Source: an uncultured Eubacteriales bacterium
GTDB taxonomy: Bacteria > Bacillota > Clostridia > Monoglobales > Monoglobaceae
Assembly: GCA_900555375.1 (NCBI GenBank)
Contig: USLC01000066.1
Span: 1-5,467, forward strand
Reading direction: 5' to 3'
DNA: 5,467 bases
The notes beneath the pieces were generated by a model, which ran no database searches, was not told the origin of the DNA, and worked only from the letters and a program-made list of their open reading frames with translations. Shown here one piece after another: positions 1 to 5,467 of the stretch; position 1 is the first letter of the stretch; every line of letters starts with the position of its first letter. A program made the translations under genes and the position numbers.

Positions 1-70
1 TGATGATTCGCTTATCCCGGATGAATCTGTGACCGATGCGGGTTCGCATTATGACAGCGGGGAAATGTAG
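1..70 (+). CDS. 3' end of an upstream gene, product unknown (partial)
   Basis: Reading from base 2, an open frame of 22 codons ends at TAG 68-70. The visible tail is acidic and hydrophilic (it begins DDSLIPDESV and ends DSGEM), with no cysteine, no membrane segment and no recognisable domain. It is followed after about 70 bases by a strong terminator hairpin on the same strand, which supports this being the true end of a + strand gene. The remainder lies left of the window, so no function can be given. It is probably not part of the downstream operon because the terminator separates them. Confidence 0.5.
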   Translation, partial: DDSLIPDESVTDAGSHYDSGEM

Positions 71-143
71 ATATGCCGATGCGGCTTACCTGCATACATA
101 ATTTAGTGTATAAAATTTAATATATTTTATATAATACTGCTTT

Positions 144-177
144 AAGAAAGCCGTGCGATTATCGCACGGCTTTCTTT
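144..177 (+). terminator. Rho-independent terminator
   Basis: A perfect 15-bp inverted repeat pairs 144-158 with 162-176 around a three-base loop (TTA). The core is GC-rich (GCCGTGCG/CGCACGGC). The T-rich 3' arm (TTTCTTT) and A-rich 5' arm (AAGAAAG) give a U-tract in either direction, so it could stop transcription on both strands. It most likely ends the transcript of the upstream gene that stops at 70 and insulates the operon starting at 313. Confidence 0.85.
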
Positions 178-229
178 ATGTTTTAAAGTCTGACACACAT
201 ACCTTTGCCAATGTTCTTTTTTTATATTT

Positions 230-276
230 TTGTGTTTGTTTGGCGCATTTATTATAAGACGTTTATATGATAAAAT
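230..276 (+). promoter_or_regulatory. Candidate promoter region for the operon (weak)
   Basis: The AT-rich stretch between the terminator and the first gene must hold the operon promoter if the terminator is efficient. Two -10-like boxes are visible: TATAAG at 253-258, with a poor -35 (TTGTGT, 230-235) 17 bases upstream, and TATGAT at 266-271, with only a badly spaced TTGGCG (240-245, 20 bases). Neither is close to consensus, so the exact site is uncertain. No operator palindrome and no riboswitch-like conserved core was recognised between 178 and 312. Confidence 0.3.
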
Positions 277-312
277 CAAGTAGAAAAATGAGTTAAAAGG
301 GATGTTTGTTCT

Positions 313-1326
313 ATGAAATATTCTGTAGGATACAATATGCTTCACAGTAACGAGCTGTTGCCCGTAATAATTGACAATAAAGAAGAAATTGATGAGGTAT
401 ATTTCTCGTGGGCTGACTTTGCTAACGGAAGAAATTCACAGACCGAGCAGGCCGGCTATTCTCCATGGGAGGCGCTTTACAAGCAAGAGGAAGATCTTAA
501 GCTTTTAAATGCGGCCGGAATCCGTTTTAATCTTTTGTTTAACGGAAACTGTTACGGTGCCGACAGCCTGTCAAGAGCATTTTACGAGAAAATCGGCGAA
601 AGCGTTCAATATATAAAAAGCACGATGAATCTTTCATCGGTTACCACTACATCGCCTCTTATAGCTAAGTTTATTAAAAACAATTTTGGCGATATCAAAG
701 TCAGAGCCTCGGTTAATATGGAGATAGGAACAATTCAGGGAATGGACTATCTTTCGGAATACTTTGACGGATATTATATGAAGCGCGAATATAACCGTAA
801 TTTTAAAAAAATAGAAGAGCTTAAAGCCCGATGCGATTCAGACGGCAAGACGCTGCATATTCTTGCAAACAGCGGTTGTCTTAATTATTGCAGCGCTCAC
901 GTTTTTCACGATAATCTTGTAGCCCACGAGACCGAGATAGCCAAAAGGGATAACTGTTACGTCTTTGAAGGGGTGTGCAATGAATATTTAAAATCACCCG
1001 AAAAACGTATTTCTCTGATACGTGATACCAACTTTATAAGACCAGAAGATATAAAATACTACGAAAAGTATTTTACATCAGTGAAGCTTGCTACACGCGT
1101 CTCGAACAATCCTGTGATGATTCTTAAAAGTTATTTAAGACAAAGATACAGCGGAAATATCACCGAGCTGCTTGAGCCGAACCATTCGGGCGCTATATAT
1201 CCCTATGTTATAGAAAATTCTAAGCTTAAAAACGACTTCTTGTTTTGCGATAAGAACTGTTTTTCGTGCAAGAGATGTTCCGACATATATAATAATGCGC
1301 TTTTAAACTTAGAAGAGATTTTTTAG
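313..1326 (+). CDS. Peptidase U32/UbiU-UbiV-like Cys-rich protein
   Basis: The protein has 337 aa, starting at ATG 313 with an AAGGGA-type ribosome site at 297-302. What is seen: alternating beta/alpha character; a segment around 154-170 (DGYYMKREYNR then KKIEELK) and then ILANSGCLNYC at 183-193; FIRPEDIKYYE at 241-251 leading into VKLATR at 257-262; and a Cys-rich tail Cx3Cx2Cx2C (C312, C316, C319, C322). Further cysteines are C80, C215 and C222. The order 'strand - NR - LxNxGCxxxC - xxPEDxxxYE - KLxxR' resembles U32-family TIM barrels. Members include the Fe-S proteins UbiU/UbiV and RNA-modification proteins, and many are not true peptidases. The cysteines suggest one or two Fe-S clusters (inference). 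It is the first gene of the operon and ends 2 bp before the radical SAM gene, which suggests joint function. The substrate is unknown. There is no signal peptide, so a cytoplasmic location is expected. Family placement is by motif memory only. Confidence 0.6.
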   Translation: MKYSVGYNMLHSNELLPVIIDNKEEIDEVYFSWADFANGRNSQTEQAGYSPWEALYKQEEDLKLLNAAGIRFNLLFNGNCYGADSLSRAFYEKIGESVQYIKSTMNLSSVTTTSPLIAKFIKNNFGDIKVRASVNMEIGTIQGMDYLSEYFDGYYMKREYNRNFKKIEELKARCDSDGKTLHILANSGCLNYCSAHVFHDNLVAHETEIAKRDNCYVFEGVCNEYLKSPEKRISLIRDTNFIRPEDIKYYEKYFTSVKLATRVSNNPVMILKSYLRQRYSGNITELLEPNHSGAIYPYVIENSKLKNDFLFCDKNCFSCKRCSDIYNNALLNLEEIF

Positions 1327-1328
1327 AT

Positions 1329-2324
1329 ATGAGTTATCCCCAAAAACTATACATAGAGCCGTCATCGGCGTGTAATCTTAAATGCAAAATGTGCTTTCGC
1401 AACAGCTGGATAGATGAAGAATCCGCGATGATGAGCGACAGCGTTTGGCTGTCTGTAAAAAATTCTTTAAATGAGTTACGGCGGATAAATACGGTAATGT
1501 TCGCCGGAATGGGCGAGCCCCTAATGCATCCGCGGATTTTTGAAATGCTTGCGGATGTATCGCGTATCGGCATCCGTACCGAGCTTTTGACCAATGCTTC
1601 GCTTTTAGCGCCAAAGACAGCGGACAGGCTTACAGCAAGCGGATTAAATGGTTTGTGGGTATCGGTTGACGGGTTCTCGAGGGAGAGTTATGAGAAAATA
1701 CAGATAGGCTCGCGGTATGATTTAATATATAACAATTTGAGATATTTTTCAAAGCATAGGGAAAAGTGCAGCCTTGGAATCACCTTTGTTATTATGAAAG
1801 AAAATAAAGGCGAACTTTGCAGAATAAACGACTTTGCAGATAAAATCGGTGCCGATGAGATTAATTTGAGTTATGCCATACCGTCGGTACCCGTTAAAGA
1901 GAAAGACACCCTGTATGACAGCGGCATACCTGTCGGCAAGATGAAAAGGCTTTATAATAACGGCGTAAAACGCAAATTAAACTTTTGCCCTTTTATCAAA
2001 GGCGATATGTGCTTTATAAAACACAACGGTGACATAACCCCGTGTATGCAGCTTTTGCACAGCTCGTACACATATCTGTTTGAAGAAAGACGAAAAGTGA
2101 TTTACAAAAGCTTTGGAAATATCTCGGACAATGATTTAAAGCATATATGGAACAGCGCGGAATACAATGCCTTCAGAGAAAGAGTCGGGAATTTTGAATT
2201 TCCCGACTGTACATTGTGTGACGGCTGTGATGACAGATTAAGCAACGAAAAAGATTGTATGTACAACATCTTTCCGACCTGCGGCGCCTGTCTTTGGGCT
2301 CAGGGGGCTGCAAGATGTCCATAA
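1329..2324 (+). CDS. Radical SAM/SPASM protein, tungsten-cofactor maturase-like
   Basis: The protein has 331 aa. The radical SAM cluster motif is CNLKCKMC (C15, C19, C22), followed by FRNSW; GMGEP at 60-64 is the SAM-contacting 'GGEP' equivalent, and LWVSVDG at 109-115 is a typical later barrel strand. The C-terminal SPASM-type region carries C220, C228, C239 (in GDITPCMQLLH), C294, C297, C300, C310, C318, C321 and C330, enough for auxiliary [4Fe-4S] clusters. The MCFRNSW signature and the ending DCMYNIFPTCGACLWAQG followed by CP match, from memory, the family annotated as tungsten cofactor oxidoreductase radical SAM maturase. The exact reaction of that family is not established. No tungsten/aldehyde ferredoxin oxidoreductase gene is in the window, so here the partner may instead be the Fe-S reductase-like proteins downstream (inference). 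The start at ATG 1329 lies 2 bp after the previous stop, with a weak GAAGAG site at 1312-1317 inside the previous gene. Radical SAM identity is near certain; the subfamily is less so. Confidence 0.9.
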   Translation: MSYPQKLYIEPSSACNLKCKMCFRNSWIDEESAMMSDSVWLSVKNSLNELRRINTVMFAGMGEPLMHPRIFEMLADVSRIGIRTELLTNASLLAPKTADRLTASGLNGLWVSVDGFSRESYEKIQIGSRYDLIYNNLRYFSKHREKCSLGITFVIMKENKGELCRINDFADKIGADEINLSYAIPSVPVKEKDTLYDSGIPVGKMKRLYNNGVKRKLNFCPFIKGDMCFIKHNGDITPCMQLLHSSYTYLFEERRKVIYKSFGNISDNDLKHIWNSAEYNAFRERVGNFEFPDCTLCDGCDDRLSNEKDCMYNIFPTCGACLWAQGAARCP

Positions 2325-2330
2325 AACAAA

Positions 2331-2339
2331 AAAGAAAGG
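2331..2339 (+). promoter_or_regulatory. Ribosome binding site that decides the next start
   Basis: The purine run AAAGAAAGG ends one base before an ATG at 2341 and ten bases before the in-frame ATG at 2350. The spacing fits the second ATG far better, and that start also aligns with the N terminus of the paralogue at 4354 (MLTSEMIKK against MLNSELIKQ). Confidence 0.55.
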
Positions 2340-2349
2340 TATGTTAAAA

Positions 2350-3429
2350 ATGCTTACAAGTGAAATGATTAAAAAAGCCGCTCTTGACGCCGGTGCGGAC
2401 GCCTGCGGAATCGCGCCTATGTCAAGATTTGACGGTGCACCCGATGAAATGAATCCGCAGTTTCTTTTCCCCGAAGCCAAAAGCTGCATAGGCTTTGTCT
2501 TCAGGATTCCGCGCGGAGTTCAAAGAGGAATCGAAGAGGGAACACAGTTTTATCAGTATCCCTCGATGGCTTACGGGGGTATAAACGAAATATTTGCGCC
2601 TGCCGTCTTATATCAGGTCGGTAAGGTGATTGAGGACGAAGGCTATGAGGCGTTTGTCTACAGAAACACGGGCGCACGCGGCGTTGTTTCGGATATGGAC
2701 GGAAGCCCGGGAAACACTTTGTCGCCCGAGGAGCAGATTGAGGTTAACGAAAACGCAAAAACCTCAACCGCCCATCACAGAAGCGTGCAGTTTACGCGTC
2801 CCACCCGTGAGGGGGCTGTCGCACCCGATTTACAGTTTCAGTTCAGAATCGCCGCCGTTGCGTGCGGCTTGGGCGAAATCGGCTGGAGCAAAATGCTGCT
2901 TACGCCTGAGTTCGGACCGCTTCAGAGGGTTGCGTTTATCTTTACCGATGCTGAGTTTGAGTATGATGAGATGTACAGCGGCAAGCCGCTGTGCCGCCGC
3001 TGCGGAGCGTGCGTCCGCGAATGTCCCGGGTCTTGTATTCCGCCGATAAAAGGCGGCGCAAAGGTGACCGTTAATCTTGACGGAAAAATCCTTGAATGGG
3101 GTGATATCGATATGTGGCGATGCTATGCGTTTTACACCCACGCAGGCAGATACTATAATCCGTTTGTTCCCAAGGAGGTATGGGATAAAAACGAAAACGG
3201 TGCGCTTGACCTTATGGAGGGTGTGACCGATACGGCAAACGAACACGAGATAATGAAGGTTTACACCGCTTTGCAGAAATACTTCCCAAGCTGGGTAGGA
3301 TATAATATGGCAAAGTGCGGCGGATGTATAAGGGCGTGCGTGTCTGTTCTTGAGAAAAAGGGCGGCTGTATGGACGGGCGCTTTAAAGAACCTCTCAGAA
3401 CAAAAAAAGCCTGGCGGCTTGACAGATAA
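2350..3429 (+). CDS. RdhA/QueG-superfamily double [4Fe-4S] protein, paralogue 1
   Basis: The protein has 359 aa from ATG 2350; a start at 2341 would add three residues. The N-terminal domain contains SCIGFVFRIPRG and then GIEEGTQFYQY (about 45-69), a block shared with both downstream paralogues. A conserved core PDLQFQF...ACGLGEIG (about 159-178) followed by LLTPEFGPLQR and an FTD-type strand resembles the region before the clusters in reductive dehalogenases and epoxyqueuosine reductases. Then come CRRCGACVRECP (C215, C218, C221, C225), a WRC (C258) matching the isolated cysteine between the two cluster motifs of QueG/RdhA, and CGGCIRAC (C323, C326, C330). Together these give two [4Fe-4S] clusters. 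In those families the clusters feed electrons to a corrinoid; B12 binding here is inference. There is no twin-arginine leader, so unlike respiratory RdhA it is likely cytoplasmic. It probably is not QueG itself: the QueG motif GLGWIGKN is GLGEIGWS here, closer to the RdhA 'GLGE' form. The substrate is unknown. Start and stop are 25 bp and 13 bp from its neighbours. Confidence 0.75.
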   Translation: MLTSEMIKKAALDAGADACGIAPMSRFDGAPDEMNPQFLFPEAKSCIGFVFRIPRGVQRGIEEGTQFYQYPSMAYGGINEIFAPAVLYQVGKVIEDEGYEAFVYRNTGARGVVSDMDGSPGNTLSPEEQIEVNENAKTSTAHHRSVQFTRPTREGAVAPDLQFQFRIAAVACGLGEIGWSKMLLTPEFGPLQRVAFIFTDAEFEYDEMYSGKPLCRRCGACVRECPGSCIPPIKGGAKVTVNLDGKILEWGDIDMWRCYAFYTHAGRYYNPFVPKEVWDKNENGALDLMEGVTDTANEHEIMKVYTALQKYFPSWVGYNMAKCGGCIRACVSVLEKKGGCMDGRFKEPLRTKKAWRLDR

Positions 3430-3436
3430 GGATAGG
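3428..3436 (+). promoter_or_regulatory. Ribosome binding site for the cupin gene
   Basis: AAGGATAGG lies six bases before ATG 3443 and overlaps the TAA stop (3427-3429) of the preceding gene. It favours 3443 over the in-frame ATG at 3350, which would bury 31 codons inside the preceding gene and add a basic leader that does not look like cupin sequence. Confidence 0.6.
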
Positions 3437-3442
3437 TTAACT

Positions 3443-3778
3443 ATGATTGAAAAATATAATTATACGGGAGAAGATTTTAAAGCCGTAATGCAGTTTGAGG
3501 GCTGGAAAATAGGATTCCTGAGGTATTCCGAAAGGTTTTCGGGCTTTAAGGTTTTGGAAAGACATAATAAAACCGATGAGGCATTTGTTCTGCTTGAGGG
3601 AACAGCCGTGCTGCATACAGAGGACGAGTCTTTGAATATGGAAAAGTGCACACTTTACAATATTCCAAAAGGTGTTTGGCATCATATAATGGTAAGTGAA
3701 AACGCGACCGTTATGGTTGTTGAAAACAGCAATACTTCAGCAGAAAACACAGACAAAAAATTAAGAATTGAGGATTGA
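3443..3778 (+). CDS. Small single-domain cupin protein
   Basis: The protein has 111 aa from ATG 3443. Cupin motif 1 is visible as RHNKTDEAFVLLEG (40-53), with H41 and E46 as possible metal ligands; the usual second histidine (HxH) is replaced by lysine. Motif 2 is IPKGVWHHIMVSENA (74-88), with the typical P-x-G and H80/H81. The length fits a lone cupin barrel (about 100-115 aa); the last 15 or so residues form a polar tail. Cupins of this size may be metal-dependent enzymes, isomerases or ligand-binding regulators, and the sequence does not decide which. It sits 13 bp after paralogue 1, and its TGA stop is 5 bp before the next ATG, so it is translationally linked to both neighbours. Inference: an accessory or sensor role for the reductase-like operon. 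The fold is confident, the function unknown. Confidence 0.75.
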   Translation: MIEKYNYTGEDFKAVMQFEGWKIGFLRYSERFSGFKVLERHNKTDEAFVLLEGTAVLHTEDESLNMEKCTLYNIPKGVWHHIMVSENATVMVVENSNTSAENTDKKLRIED

Positions 3779-3783
3779 CAGCA

Positions 3784-4347
3784 ATGCTTACAGGACAGAT
3801 AATAGGAATCGCCGCAATAGCGGTATCATCGGTTATATACCTTCAGCGAACCCGCAAAAAAATGATTGCCTGCAAGCTGATTACCGATTTGCTGTGGGTG
3901 ATTCATCATCTTTGTATTTTCAGTTATACCGCCGCGGCAACAACCGCCATAGCAATAGGCAGAGAGTTTATATTTATGCAGGAGAGTAAAAAATGGTCTA
4001 AAAGCCCCGTTTGGATTTGGGTGTTTTCAATTCTGTTTTTTGTTTCGGCATTTTTCACGTGGAAGGATATCTTCAGTATATTTCCGCCTGTTGCATCATC
4101 GCTTGCAACCATCGGATTTTTCTGCAAAAACGTTAAGATGATCAGGATATTTTCGCTGTTATCATCCTTCGGAATGATGGCGTACGGAATCCATTATCTT
4201 TCGATACCCACCATAATAAACGAGGTCATAGTTGAGGTATCTATTATAACGATGCTGATAAAGTCTCAAAAAGAATCTGTCTTAAAAAGCAGGCATCTGA
4301 TTGAATTTAAAATAAGTCAAATTAAAAACAGTTATACTAAGAGGTGA
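3784..4347 (+). CDS. YgjV-family multi-spanning inner membrane protein
   Basis: The protein has 187 aa from ATG 3784. A GAGG ribosome site at 3770-3773 is ten bases upstream. An in-frame TTG at 3775 overlaps the previous stop but has no usable ribosome site spacing. Hydrophobic segments lie roughly at 4-20, 34-58, 75-93, 100-115, 120-140 and 142-160, predicting about five or six membrane helices and a basic cytoplasmic tail (161-187). The opening TGQIIGIAAIAVSSVIYLQ and the later WVIHH and GREFIF elements fit the YgjV family (bacterial inner membrane protein of unknown function), whose usual length is about 180 aa. There is no catalytic signature. It sits between two reductase-like paralogues with 5 and 6 bp gaps. 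It could serve as a membrane partner or transporter for the operon's substrate or product (inference); it does not look like the small RdhB anchor. Confidence 0.7.
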   Translation: MLTGQIIGIAAIAVSSVIYLQRTRKKMIACKLITDLLWVIHHLCIFSYTAAATTAIAIGREFIFMQESKKWSKSPVWIWVFSILFFVSAFFTWKDIFSIFPPVASSLATIGFFCKNVKMIRIFSLLSSFGMMAYGIHYLSIPTIINEVIVEVSIITMLIKSQKESVLKSRHLIEFKISQIKNSYTKR

Positions 4348-4348
4348 T
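4339..4348 (+). promoter_or_regulatory. Strong ribosome binding site supporting a TTG start
   Basis: AAGAGGTGAT contains the best Shine-Dalgarno core in the window (AGGTGAT) five bases before TTG 4354, and it includes the TGA stop (4345-4347) of the membrane protein gene. The arrangement supports TTG as the true start and suggests translational coupling of the two genes. Confidence 0.75.
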
Positions 4349-4353
4349 ATATT

Positions 4354-5247
4354 TTGCTAAACAGCGAATTGATAAAACAAAGGGCAAAAGAACTCGGCGC
4401 AAGCGTGTGCGGAATCGGCAGAGTTTACGATGAACCGAACCCGCAGCGCGACCCTAAAAAGATTCTGCCGAATGTGAAGTGTATAATAGGCTTTGGGTTT
4501 GCCGTCCCTAAAGGTATTTACAAGGCAATCGACAGGGGAAGCCAGTATTACACTTACACAAGCATCGGTGTTAAATACATAGATGAAGAGATGGCGGAGA
4601 TTTTTCTTTTAAAAATAGGCGGAATGATTGAAAACTATGGATATGACGCCTGTCTTCAAAAGGCGATTCCCAATCTGAGAATAAAAGGAGACAAGACAAC
4701 CAATCCCGAGGTTGTCGATACTTACGAGCTGATTCACGCAGAAGCGGTTGAGGCGGGCAAGCCCGTGCCCGATGTTATTATCGACTTCGGCAAGGCGGCA
4801 AAGGCTTGCGGTATAGGCGAGATGGGAATGAGCGGAAAAATAATAAATAAAAAATACGGACCGTTTATGCGCTATTGCTTTATTATAACGGACGCTCCGC
4901 TTGAATGTGACGAGCCGCTTTCGGAATCCGTCTGCGATCGCTGCGGCGAATGTGCAAAGGCGTGCGTCGGCAACGCAATATCGAAGGACGGACTTAACAC
5001 ATGGCAATGCAGCGTATATTACAAGGGCGCACACAAGTCAAATCCGTTTATGACAAGCGACTTTCTTAAAGATAATCCCGAGAGAGACGCGATACTCAAC
5101 GGAGAAAAAAGATTTGATGCTGATTCGGCACGGGAGATATATAAAGAAATGAACTTTTTGCCGAATACGCAATGGGGATATTCGCCCTGCATTTGCGGCA
5201 GAAAGTGTGATATTGCTTGCTATAAGCACATAGTGGGGGAGTTATAA
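4354..5247 (+). CDS. RdhA/QueG-superfamily double [4Fe-4S] protein, paralogue 2
   Basis: The protein has 297 aa from a TTG start. It aligns along its length with paralogue 1: MLNSELIKQ at the N terminus, CIIGFGFAVPKG then IDRGSQYYTYTS (about 43-70), PDVIIDF...ACGIGEMG (139-158), KYGPFMR and an IITD strand (177-180), the cluster motif CDRCGECAKAC (C194, C197, C200, C204), WQC (C219), and a C-terminal group C279, C281, C285, C289. It is about 60 residues shorter; the losses are in the variable middle before the PD motif and around the second cluster. Two features depart from the norm: the proline usually following the fourth ferredoxin cysteine is valine, and the second motif reads CxCx3Cx3C rather than Cx2Cx3C. 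Both clusters could still form. It has no signal peptide and is likely cytoplasmic. The function is inferred as Fe-S (possibly corrinoid) reductase or electron transfer; the substrate is unknown. It ends 1 bp before paralogue 3. Confidence 0.75.
   Translation: MLNSELIKQRAKELGASVCGIGRVYDEPNPQRDPKKILPNVKCIIGFGFAVPKGIYKAIDRGSQYYTYTSIGVKYIDEEMAEIFLLKIGGMIENYGYDACLQKAIPNLRIKGDKTTNPEVVDTYELIHAEAVEAGKPVPDVIIDFGKAAKACGIGEMGMSGKIINKKYGPFMRYCFIITDAPLECDEPLSESVCDRCGECAKACVGNAISKDGLNTWQCSVYYKGAHKSNPFMTSDFLKDNPERDAILNGEKRFDADSAREIYKEMNFLPNTQWGYSPCICGRKCDIACYKHIVGEL
5235..5241 (+). promoter_or_regulatory. Ribosome binding site for paralogue 3
   Basis: GGGGGAG, seven bases before ATG 5249, lies inside the last codons of the preceding gene. 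It supports an independent start for the truncated third paralogue. Confidence 0.6.
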
Positions 5248-5248
5248 T

Positions 5249-5467
5249 ATGAGAAACAAAATTATTGAACTTGCCAAGGCAAACGGTGCGGATGTTGTGG
5301 GATTTGCCCCGTCAAGCCGCTTTGACAAAAGTGATAAAATATTTAAAATTATGCCCGAGACCAAAACGGTAATAGGCTTTGGCTTCAGAATACTGAGGGG
5401 AATATACCGAGGCATAGAAGAAGGTTCGACTTATTATCAGTATACCACTATGGCGGTTGAGAATATG
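5249..5467 (+). CDS. RdhA/QueG-superfamily protein, paralogue 3 (5' part, cut by window edge)
   Basis: From ATG 5249 the frame is open for 73 codons to the window end, so only the N-terminal part is visible. It begins MRNKIIELAKANGADVVGFA and carries TVIGFGFRILRG, then GIEEGSTYYQYTTMAVEN (about 40-72). This matches the same block in paralogue 1 (GIEEGTQFYQYPSMAY) and paralogue 2 (IDRGSQYYTYTSIGV), so homology is clear even though the Fe-S motifs are out of view. By GIEEG and the FAPSSRFD segment (about 19-26, compare IAPMSRFDG) it looks closer to paralogue 1 than to paralogue 2. The gap to the previous stop is 1 bp. Whether it carries complete clusters cannot be judged here. Confidence 0.8.
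   Translation, partial: MRNKIIELAKANGADVVGFAPSSRFDKSDKIFKIMPETKTVIGFGFRILRGIYRGIEEGSTYYQYTTMAVENM

Noticed and set aside
71..312. Possible cobalamin riboswitch, expected if the operon is B12-regulated
   Set aside because: Only a GCCAATG near 207-213 faintly recalls the B12 box; no surrounding conserved core or paired stems were recognised, and much of the space is taken by the terminator.
142..345. 67-codon minus-strand open frame across the intergenic region
   Set aside because: It runs through the terminator hairpin and into the start of the first operon gene, has no recognisable domain, and reads as low-complexity AT-rich sequence.
2183..2208. 9-bp perfect inverted repeat (AGTCGGGAA with TTCCCGACT, 8-base loop)
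   Set aside because: It lies inside the radical SAM gene, encodes conserved-looking SPASM residues, and has no T-run after it, so a terminator or regulatory role is unsupported.
2630..3049. 139-codon + strand open frame in another phase
   Set aside because: It lies wholly within paralogue 1 and is rich in Arg, Ser and Ala as expected of an out-of-frame shadow.
2830..3246. 138-codon minus-strand open frame
   Set aside because: It is antisense to paralogue 1, whose Fe-S motifs and paralogue alignment establish the + frame; no domain is seen in the antisense product.
3350..3442. Upstream in-frame ATG extending the cupin by 31 residues
   Set aside because: The extension overlaps the end of paralogue 1 by 80 bases and has no good ribosome site, while ATG 3443 has one.
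4609..5034. 141-codon minus-strand open frame
   Set aside because: It is antisense to paralogue 2, with the same reasoning: the + strand frame carries the conserved cysteines.

Overview
The window looks like chromosomal DNA from an anaerobic, moderately low-GC Firmicute, probably a gut-type clostridium. This is inferred from AG-rich Shine-Dalgarno sites, one clear TTG start, tightly packed co-directional genes, and the density of oxygen-sensitive protein types (radical SAM, multiple Fe-S proteins). No gene here identifies a species.

Layout: bases 1-70 are the last codons of an upstream + strand gene. A strong intrinsic terminator at 144-177 separates it from what follows. After an AT-rich leader (about 178-312) comes an apparent operon of seven + strand genes that runs off the right edge: (1) a 337-aa Cys-rich protein resembling the peptidase U32/UbiU-UbiV type TIM barrels, (2) a radical SAM/SPASM protein whose N- and C-terminal signatures match the family annotated as tungsten-cofactor oxidoreductase maturases, (3) a 359-aa double [4Fe-4S] protein of the reductive dehalogenase (RdhA)/epoxyqueuosine reductase (QueG) superfamily, (4) a 111-aa single-domain cupin, (5) a 187-aa YgjV-type membrane protein, (6) a 297-aa paralogue of gene 3, and (7) the first 73 codons of a third paralogue. 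Gaps between genes are 1-25 bp, so co-transcription is likely.

How the genes may work together (inference): the RdhA/QueG-like proteins are probably cytoplasmic corrinoid/Fe-S reductases or electron-transfer proteins, since they lack a Tat leader. The radical SAM and U32-like proteins would act as maturation or modification enzymes. The cupin and membrane protein are accessory. Three divergent paralogues in one operon, next to a maturase-type radical SAM gene but with no tungsten oxidoreductase in view, is the most interesting aspect of the window. No rRNA, tRNA, CRISPR, insertion sequence or recognisable riboswitch was seen. No gene-free stretch exceeds 300 bases; the longest is 71-312.
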